From: S5-327 sp965116015
GTDB taxonomy: Bacteria; Chloroflexota; Dehalococcoidia; Lucifugimonadales; Australimonadaceae
Direction: 5' to 3'
Length of the DNA stretch: 64,000 bases
Assembly (NCBI GenBank): GCA_965116015.1
Contig: OZ220477.1
Coordinates: 1,674,001-1,738,000 of the forward strand
In this document: positions 26,736-35,167 of the stretch, one piece after another
Numbering within the stretch: position 1 is the first letter of the stretch
How the letters are laid out: each line of letters opens with the position of its first letter
Translations under genes and position numbers: made by a program
The notes under the pieces: model-generated
Seen by the model: the letters and a program-made list of their open reading frames with translations, nothing else
The model's database searches: none
Told to the model about the DNA's origin: nothing

Positions 26736-27233
26736 ATGGCGCACGAGATCGCCGGCAGCCTCGATGCACAGTGGATGCGCGTAGGAATCATCGTCGCGCA
26801 ATTCAACGAGTCCATCACCTCGCGGCTGCTGAGCGGCGCGCGCGAGGCGGCCTCGCGGCACGGCGTGCGCGAGGACAGGCTCGCCATCGTGCGGGTTCCG
26901 GGATCGTTCGAGCTGCCGCAGATCGCCGCTCGAATGGCTCGCGCTGACCGGTGGGATGCGCTAGTCGCGCTGGGATGCGTGATCCGAGGCGAGACTGCGC
27001 ACTTCGACTTCGTCGCCGCCGAGGCGGCTCGGGGCATCGCCGAGGTTGCGCGGTCGACGGGGACAACAGTGGCGTTCGGCGTGCTGACGACGAACAGCGT
27101 AGAGCAGGCAATGGCGCGGTCTGGCGGAACGGGCGGCAACCGCGGGTTCGACGCGATGGAGTCGGCCATCAAGATGGCCAACCTGCGCCGGAGCCTCGAT
27201 GAAGTCGGCGATTCCGCCGCGAAAACGAGCTGA
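26736..27233 (+). CDS. ribH: 6,7-dimethyl-8-ribityllumazine synthase
   Basis: Lumazine synthase condenses the RibD and RibB products; it usually assembles into pentamers or 60-mers. 165 residues: VAQFNESITSRLLSGA, VPGSFELPQIA, GCVIRGETAHFDFV (with the proton-relay His) and FGVLTTNSVEQA. Intact and of usual length. Followed 2 bp later by the yqeY gene. Confidence 0.95.
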   Translation: MAHEIAGSLDAQWMRVGIIVAQFNESITSRLLSGAREAASRHGVREDRLAIVRVPGSFELPQIAARMARADRWDALVALGCVIRGETAHFDFVAAEAARGIAEVARSTGTTVAFGVLTTNSVEQAMARSGGTGGNRGFDAMESAIKMANLRRSLDEVGDSAAKTS

Positions 27234-27235
27234 GT

Positions 27236-27679
27236 ATGACGATACACGAACAGTTGAACAACGACCTCAAGACGGCGATGAAGGCGCAGGATACGGTGAC
27301 GAAAGACACTATCCGCCTCATCCGCGCCGCGCTGAAGAACGCCGAAATCGAGAAGGGCGGAGAGCTCGACGACCCCAGCGCGCTCGATGTGCTCGCCCGG
27401 ATGGCGAAGCAGCATCGCGACAGCATCGCAATCTACCGGGACAACGGACGCGAAGATCTCGCCTCCCGCGAAGAGGCCGAGCTTGCAGCGCTCGCGCGCT
27501 ACCTGCCGGAGCAGCTCGGGGAGGAGGAAGTCCGCGCGCTCGTCGAGCAGGCTATAGCCGAGTTGGGAGCGTCGGGGCCGCAAGCCCGCGGCAAGGTGAT
27601 GGGCAAGCTTATGCCGCAGCTGAAGGGTAAAGTCGACGGGAGCCTCGTCAGCCGGATCGTCGGGGAGCTGTTGGGTTAG
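27236..27679 (+). CDS. yqeY: GatB/YqeY domain protein
   Basis: 147 residues resembling the helical tail domain of GatB that binds tRNA: LNNDLKTAMKAQDTVTKDTIRLI, a long basic helix, ALARYLPEQLGEEEV, then GKVMGKLMPQLKGKVDGSLV. Stand-alone YqeY proteins are widespread and poorly characterised, with a possible link to tRNA amidation. It is coupled to ribH (2-bp spacing). Confidence 0.88.
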   Translation: MTIHEQLNNDLKTAMKAQDTVTKDTIRLIRAALKNAEIEKGGELDDPSALDVLARMAKQHRDSIAIYRDNGREDLASREEAELAALARYLPEQLGEEEVRALVEQAIAELGASGPQARGKVMGKLMPQLKGKVDGSLVSRIVGELLG

Positions 27680-27723
27680 CGCTCTGCGCGGACGAGGACG
27701 GACGGTTTAGGGAGAGGGCGGAA

Positions 27724-28443
27724 ATGCCAGCAAATTACGGCATTATCGTGTTTCCGGGAACGTGGTCCGACGTGGACTGGCGCGACGCGCTCGCGGGCGT
27801 GATGGGCGCCAACGCGGAGTACGTGTTCCACAAAGAGACTAGCGTTTCGGGATTCGATTGTTTGATTCTGCCGGGCGGGTTCTCATACGGCGACTATCTG
27901 CGTCCCGGCGCGATTGCGCGCTTTTCGCCCGTTATGCCGGCCGTTATCGAGTTCGCCAACGCCGGAGGCCCTGTGCTCGGCAGCTGCAACGGGTTTCAGA
28001 CGCTGTGCGAGGCGGGTCTGCTGCCGGGAGCGCTGATGCGCAACGCCAGCCTCGAATTCCGGTGCCGCTCCCAGCTCCTGCGCGTGGAGCGCTCGGCTGC
28101 TCCGTTCACAACACTTGCCTGCAGCGGCGATGTGCTCTCCATTCCCGTGTCGCACGGCGACGGCAACTACTACGTTGACGATTCCACCCTCGAATACATC
28201 GAGGCGAACGGGCAGATTGCTTTCCGCTACTGCGACGCGAACGGCGATATTACTCCGGAATCCAACCCCAACGGCTCGCGGGGGAACATCGCCGGCGTAA
28301 CGAACGAGGCGGGAAATGTGCTGGGCCTTATGCCTCACCCGGAGCGCGTGGTGGAGCCGGAGCTCGGCGGCTCCGACGGGCTGATTATCTTGCGATCGAT
28401 CGACGAAGCGCTCTGCGAACGATTGACCGCGGCGAGCGCGTGA
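27724..28443 (+). CDS. purQ: Phosphoribosylformylglycinamidine synthase, glutaminase subunit
   Basis: PurQ releases ammonia from glutamine for PurL in step 4 of purine synthesis. 239 residues, class I glutamine amidotransferase: FPGTWSDVDW, LPGGFSYGDYLRPGA, nucleophile cysteine in VLGSCNGFQTL, and the His-Glu pair in LMPHPERVVEP. A GGGCGGAA site precedes the ATG. purS, which is normally next to purQ in organisms with a short PurL, is not seen in the 44-bp gap before it. Confidence 0.93.
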   Translation: MPANYGIIVFPGTWSDVDWRDALAGVMGANAEYVFHKETSVSGFDCLILPGGFSYGDYLRPGAIARFSPVMPAVIEFANAGGPVLGSCNGFQTLCEAGLLPGALMRNASLEFRCRSQLLRVERSAAPFTTLACSGDVLSIPVSHGDGNYYVDDSTLEYIEANGQIAFRYCDANGDITPESNPNGSRGNIAGVTNEAGNVLGLMPHPERVVEPELGGSDGLIILRSIDEALCERLTAASA

Positions 28444-28631
28444 GCGTCAGCATACTGCTGGTCATCGCGGCGACGGCGGCGCTGGGCGACGGCGACGTGT
28501 CGTCCGCAGGCGATGCTCAGCACGCCATCGCGCGGCGCCGCGTTAGTTGTCGTCGGCGTTGGCGTAGTCGGCATAGTAGCGGCGGCGCGGGAGCCGTGTT
28601 AGTTGTTGGCGTCATCGGCGCCGCTAACTGA
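28440..28631 (+). CDS. Possible small membrane protein between purQ and purL
   Basis: A 63-codon frame starts at a GTG that overlaps the purQ stop (GTGA) and ends in TGA. It has hydrophobic ends (SVSILLVIAATAALG and GAVLVVGVIGAA) and an Arg-rich middle. A 29-codon frame starting at ATG 28513 also encodes a hydrophobic stretch (ALVVVGVGVVGIVAA), so the middle may contain a frameshift or tandem duplications. Coding status uncertain. Confidence 0.25.
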   Translation: MSVSILLVIAATAALGDGDVSSAGDAQHAIARRRVSCRRRWRSRHSSGGAGAVLVVGVIGAAN

Positions 28632-28640
28632 CGCGGCGAT

Positions 28641-28646
28641 TATCAT
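28641..28646 (+). promoter_or_regulatory. Possible -10 box of purL
   Basis: TATCAT, 20 bp before the purL ATG. No ribosome binding site is obvious between the two. Confidence 0.3.
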
Positions 28647-28666
28647 TCCTGAATGGTGAGCTTCCA

Positions 28667-30874
28667 ATGACGGCAACACAGGAAACGCTGGATCAGATCG
28701 CGCTGAGCCGCAGCGAGTACGACCTCATTGCGCAGCGGTTGGGGCGGGAGCCGAATGGACTCGAGCTTGGGCTCTTCGGCGCGCTGTGGAGCGAGCATTG
28801 CGGCTACAAGCACTCGAAGCCGCTGCTGAAGAATCTCCCGGCGGCTGGACCCTCCGTGCAGGTGCAAGCCGGCGAGGAGAACGCCGGCGTCGTCGATATA
28901 GGCGATGGGCTATCGGTCGTATTCAAGATTGAGTCGCATAACCACCCTTCGGCAATCGAGCCGCGCCAAGGCGCCGCAACGGGCGTTGGCGGCATCGTGC
29001 GCGACATCCTGGCAATGGGAGCGAGGCCAATCGCGCTATTGAACTCGCTGCGCTTCGGGCCGCTGAGCGAGGCGCGCAACCGTTACCTCTTCGAGGGCGT
29101 CGTCGACGGCATCTCCTTCTACGGGAATTGCATCGGCGTGCCGGATGTCGGGGGCGAGGTTGCGTTCGCGCCGAGTTACAGCGGCAACCCTCTTGTGAAT
29201 GCGATGTGCGTGGGGTTGCTGCCTGCGGGCGGGCTCGTGCGCGCCGCGGCGACTGTTCCTGGGTCGACGCTGATGCTCGTTGGCTCGGCGACGGGACGAG
29301 ACGGCATTCACGGAGCGTCGGGGCTGGCGTCGCGCGCGTTCGAGGAGGACAGGGAGATGCGTCCGACTGTGCAGGTGGGCGATCCATTCCTGGAGAAGGC
29401 GCTCATCGAGGCGTGCCTGGAGGCGGCGGCGAGCGGGCATCTCGACGCTATGCAGGATCTGGGCGCAGCCGGCCTCGCCAGTTCGGTGATGGAGTGCGCG
29501 GCCAAGGGCGGCGCGGGCGTTGAGATTGATGTGGCCAGGGCTCCTCGCCGCGAGGAAGGGATGTCGCCTTACGAGGTGATGCTGTCGGAATCGCAGGAGC
29601 GGATGCTGCTCGTCGTGAAGCAGGGCCGCGAGGAAGCCATCGCCGCGATCTTCGAGCGGTGGGATCTCGATGCCGCCATCATCGGCGCAGTTACTGCGGA
29701 CGGCGTCGCGCGTCTCTACGACGATGGCCGCCTCGTCGCGGAAACTCCCATCGACGTGCTGGTCGACGCGCCGCAGTACCAGCCGCAGGGCGCGCGCCCT
29801 GACTACCTCGACGCTCTGCGCGCCGAGCCGGCGCCGCCGGTTCCCGCGCCGTCGGAGGCGGGCGGCATTCTGCTGCGCTTGCTCGCGTCGCCGAACATCG
29901 CCAGCAAGCGGGCGGTGCACCAGAGGTACGACCACGAGGTGCAGACGCGGACAGTGGCAAAGCCGGGGACTGGGGATGCAGCCGTGCTGCGGCTGCGCGA
30001 GTCGGCGAAGGGGCTTGCGCTCGCTGTAGACGGCAACGGACGGCTCGCATATCTCGATCCCTACGCCGGCGGGGCAATGGCGGTTGCGGAGGCATGCCGG
30101 AACGTCGCTGTCGCCGGCGCGACGCCCGTAGCGATCACTGATTGCCTGAACTTCGGAAATCCGGAGAAGCCGGAGGTGTATTACCAGCTCTCAGAGTGCA
30201 TCCGAGGCATAGCAGACGCCTGCCGCGCATTCGGGACGCCTGTCGTGAGCGGCAACGTGTCGCTCTACAACGAGACGCTAGGGGAGGCTGTCTACCCCAC
30301 GCCGGTCGTTGGCGCCGTAGGCGTTCTAGACGATGCGCGGGCGCGCGTGGGCGCGGCTTTCACGTCCGGGAGCGTTGTGCTGCTCATCGGCGCGTCTCTG
30401 GACGCCGACTCCTCAACGCTGGGCGGGAGCGAATACCTCGCGGTCGAGCATTCGGCGGTCGCCGGCAGGCCGTCCATCGACCTCGACGCGGAGGCGCGGC
30501 TGCTGCGGCTCCTCCCCCAGCTCGCGAAAGCGCGGCTGCTGCAGTCGGGCCACGATTGCTCGGACGGCGGTCTCGCCGTGGCTCTTGCAGAGAGCGCCCT
30601 ATGGGGCGACACGGGGTTCACGGGCGAAGGCGACTGGGCTGCCGGGCGATGGGACGCGGCGCTGTTCGGCGAGGCTCCGTCGCGGGCGATCGTCAGCTGC
30701 GCGCCGACGGACGCTGCGGCGGTGGAAGCGGCGGCGGCCTCGGCGGGCGTTCCGGCGGTCAGGCTTGGCGTAACGGGGGGCGCGCGATTCGTGCTCCCGG
30801 GACTCGTGGACACGCCGCTCAGCGCGCTTGCGGACGCTTACGAAGGCGGACTGGAGCGCGCTCTGGGCCGGTAG
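28667..30874 (+). CDS. purL: Phosphoribosylformylglycinamidine synthase, synthetase subunit
   Basis: The ATP-dependent synthetase subunit makes FGAM from FGAR with ammonia from PurQ. 735 residues, the short PurL type that works with separate PurQ and PurS. Motifs: ALWSEHCGYKHSKPLL (catalytic His), FKIESHNHPSAIEP, GRDGIHGASGLASRAF, DLGAAGLASSVMECA and LQSGHDCSDGGLAVALAES. No frame disruption seen. It lies 223 bp after purQ with its own promoter candidate, so the two may not be strictly cotranscribed. Confidence 0.95.
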   Translation: MTATQETLDQIALSRSEYDLIAQRLGREPNGLELGLFGALWSEHCGYKHSKPLLKNLPAAGPSVQVQAGEENAGVVDIGDGLSVVFKIESHNHPSAIEPRQGAATGVGGIVRDILAMGARPIALLNSLRFGPLSEARNRYLFEGVVDGISFYGNCIGVPDVGGEVAFAPSYSGNPLVNAMCVGLLPAGGLVRAAATVPGSTLMLVGSATGRDGIHGASGLASRAFEEDREMRPTVQVGDPFLEKALIEACLEAAASGHLDAMQDLGAAGLASSVMECAAKGGAGVEIDVARAPRREEGMSPYEVMLSESQERMLLVVKQGREEAIAAIFERWDLDAAIIGAVTADGVARLYDDGRLVAETPIDVLVDAPQYQPQGARPDYLDALRAEPAPPVPAPSEAGGILLRLLASPNIASKRAVHQRYDHEVQTRTVAKPGTGDAAVLRLRESAKGLALAVDGNGRLAYLDPYAGGAMAVAEACRNVAVAGATPVAITDCLNFGNPEKPEVYYQLSECIRGIADACRAFGTPVVSGNVSLYNETLGEAVYPTPVVGAVGVLDDARARVGAAFTSGSVVLLIGASLDADSSTLGGSEYLAVEHSAVAGRPSIDLDAEARLLRLLPQLAKARLLQSGHDCSDGGLAVALAESALWGDTGFTGEGDWAAGRWDAALFGEAPSRAIVSCAPTDAAAVEAAAASAGVPAVRLGVTGGARFVLPGLVDTPLSALADAYEGGLERALGR

Positions 30875-30983
30875 CAGGCAGCGGCGCGGCAGCCGGGCGC
30901 CGGCGCCGAATGCAAGTGTTCGGATCTGCGCGGAACGCCGAATTGCCTGCGGAAGACAACGCGGAACGGCGCCCGATAATGCG

Positions 30984-31081
30984 CGCTCTCAGGGGGGATT
31001 CACTGCGGCGCCAGGAGAGGGCTAATGCGCCCGTTGGTGGCAGTCGCGCTCAGGGGATTCCCTGCGGCGCCAGGAGAGGGC
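30984..31081. repeat. Direct repeat of about 37 bp, 59-bp period
   Basis: CTGCGGCGCCAGGAGAGGGC is present at 31003-31022 and again at 31062-31081. Less exact similarity extends upstream of both copies (CTCAGGGG then GATTC). The remaining part of the 327-bp gap after purL (30875-30983) contains no gene I can support. Confidence 0.7.
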
Positions 31082-31123
31082 CGAGGGAACGCGGAGCGCT
31101 CCTGCGGGCGCGCGGCTCTCCTG

Positions 31124-31151
31124 TATGATTAAATGCGGTTTCACACCGCAT
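31124..31151 (+). promoter_or_regulatory. rplI promoter with 5'-terminal hairpin
   Basis: TATGAT (31124-31129) is a good -10 hexamer. A perfect 7-bp hairpin, ATGCGGT-TTCAC-ACCGCAT (31133-31151), begins almost at the expected transcription start, so the rplI-dnaB mRNA would begin with a stem-loop, as also seen at cimA. Confidence 0.5.
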
Positions 31152-31201
31152 CGTTGTCTGTAGCGTCAGGCTGCAGGAGCATCCACCCGAGAGGAATCAG
31201 C

Positions 31202-31816
31202 ATGAGGGTCATCTTTCTGGAAGACGTGGCCGGCACGGCGGACGCCGGCGAAGTGAAGGAAGTGAAGAACGGGTTCGCGCGGAACTACCTCCTGCCGCGC
31301 GCGCTCGCCGCTCCCGCGACGCCCGGCCAGCTGCAGCGGCTGCGCGCCATAGAGAGCGCCGCGCGAGAGAAGCGCATCAAGAATTCACGGGACTGGAGCG
31401 AGGTCGCCGAGCTCATCAACGGCACCGCGGTCACCGTCGAGGTGCGCGTCGGGCCGTCGGGAAGGCTGTTCGGGTCGGTCACCAGCAGGGCGATTGCGGA
31501 GAAGCTCTCCGAGGCGACAGGCCGCGAGTTTGATCACCGTCAGGTGCTGCTCGGCTCAGCGATTCATGAGGTGGGCGACTATCCGGTTACGCTGCGTCTC
31601 TACCGTGAAGTGACCGCCAACGTGCAGGTCTCGGTCGTGCCCGAGGGCTACCGGGCAAGCGTGGCTGCTGAGGAGGAAGAGGAAGCGGCGGCGGGCGATC
31701 TCGCCGAGACCGAATGGAGCGAGGAGCAGGACGACGACGCTCTGGCGGAGGACGCGGCCGCGCTGGAGGACGAAGCAGGCGACGCCGATGAAGCGGACGA
31801 AGCGGAGAGGCCGTAG
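31202..31816 (+). CDS. rplI: 50S ribosomal protein L9 with acidic tail
   Basis: L9 bridges the L1 stalk region of the ribosome and helps reading-frame maintenance. 204 residues against a typical 150: the N-terminal domain MRVIFLEDVAGTADAGEVKE / VKNGFARNYLLPRALA and central helix are normal, and the C-terminal domain ends near residue 155. The last 50 residues are almost wholly Glu/Asp/Ala (EEEEEAAAGDLAETEWSEEQ and onward), an added disordered acidic tail. Start ATG with GAGAGGA upstream. First gene of rplI-dnaB-dnaD-like-dnaC-like. Confidence 0.93.
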   Translation: MRVIFLEDVAGTADAGEVKEVKNGFARNYLLPRALAAPATPGQLQRLRAIESAAREKRIKNSRDWSEVAELINGTAVTVEVRVGPSGRLFGSVTSRAIAEKLSEATGREFDHRQVLLGSAIHEVGDYPVTLRLYREVTANVQVSVVPEGYRASVAAEEEEEAAAGDLAETEWSEEQDDDALAEDAAALEDEAGDADEADEAERP

Positions 31817-31828
31817 CCACGGAAGCCG

Positions 31829-33193
31829 ATGTACGCGGAGAAGCTGCCTCCTCACGACCCAGACGCTGAAGAAGCCGTCGTAGGCTCCCTGCTCATCGAC
31901 GGGGAGGCGATTAACAGAGTCGCGCCGCTCGTCAAGTCGGAGGATTTCTACCGCGAGCGCAACCGCTGGTGCTACGAGGCTTGCCAGTCGCTTTATCAGC
32001 GAGGGGAGGCTATCGACCAGATCAGCGTTTCCCGCGAGCTATCGCTCAAGGAGCGCCTGGACGGAGTTGGCGGGAACGGGTACCTGAGCCATCTCATCGC
32101 TACGGTGCCGACATCCGTTCACGTGGAGCACTTCGCGCAGATCGTCAACCGCACCGCAACGATGCGGCGCCTTATCCAGGCGGCGGGCGACATCGCGGCA
32201 ATCGGCTACGCCGATGCGCCCGACACCGACCAGGCGCTGCAACAGGCGGAAGATCTGCTGTTCCGTGTGCGCAACACGCACGTAACGCGAGATTTCGTGC
32301 CTATCCGCGAAGTGATCGACCTGTACCTCGAGGGCACAGCCAACCTCGACGCGCTGACCAGAGGCGTCGCGCCGATTCCCAGCGGCTTCATCGACCTCGA
32401 CAACGCGCTGGGAAGACTTCAGCGTGGCGACCTGTTCATCCTTGCGGCGCGGCCATCGGTCGGCAAGTCGACGCTTGCGATGAACATCGCGCGCCACGCG
32501 GCAGGCGAGGGCGCCGTCGCCGCTGTGTTCAGCCTCGAGATGAGCAACGAGCAGCTCGCCTTGCGTTTGCTTTCAGCCGAGGCGGAGGTCGACAGCAACC
32601 TCCTGCGCAGAGGGTTGCTCAGGCAAGCCGACGCCGACAGGGTTTGGAACTGCGCGGGGGAGCTGTCGGACCTTGCGATTTACATGGACGATTCGCCGGC
32701 GCAGACGGCGCTCGAGATGCGCTCCAAGCTGCGGAGGCTCCACGCCAACCGCCCCCTTGATCTCGTGATTATAGACTACTTGCAACTCGTCTCCGGACGC
32801 AGCAACCGGAACGACAACCGGGTGCAGGAGCTGAGCGAGATTACCCGCCAGCTGAAAGCGATCGCGCGCGATCTGAACGTTCCAGTCATCGCTATCTCCC
32901 AGCTCTCCCGCGCCATCGAGCAGCGCCCAGACCACCGGCCCCAGCTCTCCGACCTGCGCGAGTCCGGCTCTATCGAACAGGACGCCGACGTGGTGGTGTT
33001 CATCCACCGCGAGGACAAGTACATCACCCCGGACCAGTGGGAGCAGCGCCATCCCACCGAACCCTACCCCGAGAAGATCGCGCAGCTGGTCATCGCCAAG
33101 AACCGCCACGGTCGGACGGACACGGTGGAATTGTACTTCCGGGAGCAGTTCTCGCGATTCGAGAATCTTGCGACCGAGCTGGTTCAACGATGA
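31829..33193 (+). CDS. dnaB: Replicative DNA helicase DnaB
   Basis: The hexameric 5'-3' helicase of the replication fork. 454 residues: N-terminal helical domain (PPHDPDAEEAVVGSLLID), linker helix, RecA-like C-terminal domain with Walker A LAARPSVGKSTLAMN, Walker B VIIDYLQLVSG, SQLSRAIEQR and the DLRESGSIEQDADVV motif. No intein. It follows rplI by 12 bp, a common order, and overlaps the next gene by ATGA. Confidence 0.96.
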   Translation: MYAEKLPPHDPDAEEAVVGSLLIDGEAINRVAPLVKSEDFYRERNRWCYEACQSLYQRGEAIDQISVSRELSLKERLDGVGGNGYLSHLIATVPTSVHVEHFAQIVNRTATMRRLIQAAGDIAAIGYADAPDTDQALQQAEDLLFRVRNTHVTRDFVPIREVIDLYLEGTANLDALTRGVAPIPSGFIDLDNALGRLQRGDLFILAARPSVGKSTLAMNIARHAAGEGAVAAVFSLEMSNEQLALRLLSAEAEVDSNLLRRGLLRQADADRVWNCAGELSDLAIYMDDSPAQTALEMRSKLRRLHANRPLDLVIIDYLQLVSGRSNRNDNRVQELSEITRQLKAIARDLNVPVIAISQLSRAIEQRPDHRPQLSDLRESGSIEQDADVVVFIHREDKYITPDQWEQRHPTEPYPEKIAQLVIAKNRHGRTDTVELYFREQFSRFENLATELVQR

Positions 33194-33837
33194 ACGCGCG
33201 CCAGCCCTGGTTCGAGGCCCGGGAGAGGCAGCTTCCAGCGCCGGCGTCGATGTTCGGCTCGCTGCTGTCCGAGATTAGCGACGTGGCGGAGCTGAAGTGC
33301 GCGCTGCGCGTGATAGGGCTTGCGGCGCAGAGCAGCGGAATCCCCAAACGCGTCGCCGTCTCTCGCCTCGAGGCCGACCCGGTGCTGGTCCGCGCTCTTG
33401 GGTCGCAGAGCGAGATCAGGCGCGGAATCAGGCTCGCTCTGGAGCGAGGCGTCCTTCTCGAGGCGTCGGGGTGGCTGCTGCTGCGAACCCCCGAGAACGA
33501 GCGCGCGGCGACGCGTCTCGGTCTTGCTCCGCGCTACTGCGGGGAGGAGCCTGCGGGGCGTCCGAATATCTACGAACTCTACGAGCAGAACGTCGGAATG
33601 CTGACGCCCCTGATCGCCGACGAGCTCAGGGACGCTGAGGAGGAGTACTCGGCGGGGTGGGTGGAATCGGCCATCAAGGAAGCGGTCGCGAACAACGCTC
33701 GCAGCTGGCGGTACATCGCCGCGATGCTGGAGCGGTGGAAGAGCGGGGGCAGAGGAGCAAGGCGCGGTGGAGAGCCTGGGCGACATCCTGAGACGCTTAC
33801 AGTTGAGCAGTACCTCGAACGCCAGCGTCGCTCCTGA
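33190..33837 (+). CDS. DnaD/DnaB_2-domain primosomal protein
   Basis: 215 residues. The C-terminal DnaD domain is clear: NIYELYEQNVGMLTPLIADE (from about residue 122), then EEYSAGWVESAIKEAVANN and NARSWRYIAAMLERW. In Firmicutes, DnaD-type proteins start primosome assembly at oriC or restart sites before the helicase loader. The N-terminal half (ELKCALRVIGLAAQSSGIPK) may be a winged helix. The neighbours dnaB and a DnaC-like ATPase support this role. Its end overlaps the next gene by 71 bp. Confidence 0.82.
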   Translation: MNARQPWFEARERQLPAPASMFGSLLSEISDVAELKCALRVIGLAAQSSGIPKRVAVSRLEADPVLVRALGSQSEIRRGIRLALERGVLLEASGWLLLRTPENERAATRLGLAPRYCGEEPAGRPNIYELYEQNVGMLTPLIADELRDAEEEYSAGWVESAIKEAVANNARSWRYIAAMLERWKSGGRGARRGGEPGRHPETLTVEQYLERQRRS

Positions 33838-35167
33838 TTGGCTAGAGGAGTTGGAAGTGGCGGGAGAGCCTGAAGTATGCCCGCTCTGCGCGGGGCGCGG
33901 CTGGGTGCGGCGCGACGCGCCGGTGGGTCATCCCGATTTCGGGCGCGCATTCCCCTGCGCCTGCCAGGGGCAGGCGAGCTCCGAAGCGAGGCTCGCGCGG
34001 CTGATGCGGTTCAGCAACCTCGGCGTGCTCGCCGACGTCCGGCTGAGCAATATCGACTCCCAGGGGCCAGGAGAGAGCGCGGAGGCGCGAGCGCGCTACG
34101 AAATCGCTCACGACGCCGCGCAGCGATTCGCCGATAAGCCAGCAGGCTTGCTGCTGCTCAGCGGCGGCAACGGCGTCGGCAAGACTCACCTCGCCGCCGC
34201 CGCCGCCAACCGGTTGATTGAGCAAGGGCAGCCCGTGTTCTTCGCTTTCGTGCCCGATCTGCTCGACCAGCTGCGCGGCAGCTACGCATCCGATTCGGAG
34301 CTGGGCTACGAAGAGCTTTTCGACCTTGTGAAGAGCGTGCCGACGCTCATTCTGGACGATCTCGGCGGTCATAGCGGCACTGCGTGGGCGGAAGAGAAGC
34401 TCTTCCAGATCGTCAATCACCGCTACGCAGCCAACCTGCCGACTGTCGTAACCTCGTCCGTTCAGGTCGACAGGCTGGATGGACGGTTGCAGACCCGGCT
34501 GACTGACTCCCGCTGGTCGAGAGTCATCGACCTTGGGGGGAGCGCCAAGGCGGGCGCGACGGCGCTGGGGACAATTCCGGCTGCGATGCGCGAGTCGATG
34601 ACGTTCGACTCGTTCGACCCCCGTGGGCGGGGAGGGAACGACCACACGCGGCAGATGCTTGCGCATGCGCTGACCGCCACGCGATCATTCGCCGACAGCC
34701 CCGATGGCTGGCTCGTGCTGCTCGGCGGGCCGGGCAGCGGCAAGACGCACCTGGCGGTCGCCGTAGCGAACAGGCAGCTTGGCCAGGGGCACGAGGTGTT
34801 TTATTCGTTCGTGCCCGACCTGCTCGACCATCTGCGCTACGCCTACAGCCCCGACAGCAGGATTACGTACGACGAGCTGTTCGACCAAGTGAAGCAGACG
34901 CGCCTGCTCATCCTCGACGACCTCGGCGGGGAGAAGTCGAGCCCGTGGGCGAACGAGAAGCTCTACCAGATTATCGTGCACCGCCATCACTCCAGGCTCC
35001 CCACGATCGTGACCTCCCGCAAGCTCCCCAACGAGGATAACGACCCCATCGCCTCGCGCCTCATGGACTCCCGCGTTGTAGCGATAGCGCCTATGCAGGC
35101 GCCTGATTACCGGGCTACGGGAAGCCTGCAGCGGCGCGACAGTCCGCCCGGGAGACGACGCGCCTGA
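33767..35167 (+). CDS. DnaC-like helicase loader with two tandem AAA+ modules
   Basis: 466 residues. Start GTG (MESLGDILRRL), a zinc-finger-like N-terminal segment CPLCAGRGWVRRD...CAC, then two DnaC/IstB-type ATPase modules in one chain. Module 1 (about 90-265): Walker A SGGNGVGKTHLAAAAANRL, Walker B LILDDLGG. Module 2 (about 290-450): Walker A GGPGSGKTHLAVAVANRQL, Walker B LILDDLGG. The two share close wording (FVPDLLDQLRGSYASDSELG versus FVPDLLDHLRYAYSPDSRIT), so this is an internal duplication. Usual DnaC/DnaI loaders have one module. Location after dnaB and the DnaD-like gene supports helicase loading; no istA is nearby, so an IS21 helper is unlikely. Confidence 0.82.
   Translation: MESLGDILRRLQLSSTSNASVAPDWLEELEVAGEPEVCPLCAGRGWVRRDAPVGHPDFGRAFPCACQGQASSEARLARLMRFSNLGVLADVRLSNIDSQGPGESAEARARYEIAHDAAQRFADKPAGLLLLSGGNGVGKTHLAAAAANRLIEQGQPVFFAFVPDLLDQLRGSYASDSELGYEELFDLVKSVPTLILDDLGGHSGTAWAEEKLFQIVNHRYAANLPTVVTSSVQVDRLDGRLQTRLTDSRWSRVIDLGGSAKAGATALGTIPAAMRESMTFDSFDPRGRGGNDHTRQMLAHALTATRSFADSPDGWLVLLGGPGSGKTHLAVAVANRQLGQGHEVFYSFVPDLLDHLRYAYSPDSRITYDELFDQVKQTRLLILDDLGGEKSSPWANEKLYQIIVHRHHSRLPTIVTSRKLPNEDNDPIASRLMDSRVVAIAPMQAPDYRATGSLQRRDSPPGRRRA

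Noticed and set aside
30984..31081. CRISPR array
   Set aside because: Only two copies, no equal spacers in series and no cas genes.
33767..35167. IS21-type transposition helper IstB
   Set aside because: No istA transposase or terminal repeats; the gene follows dnaB and a DnaD-like gene and is doubled.
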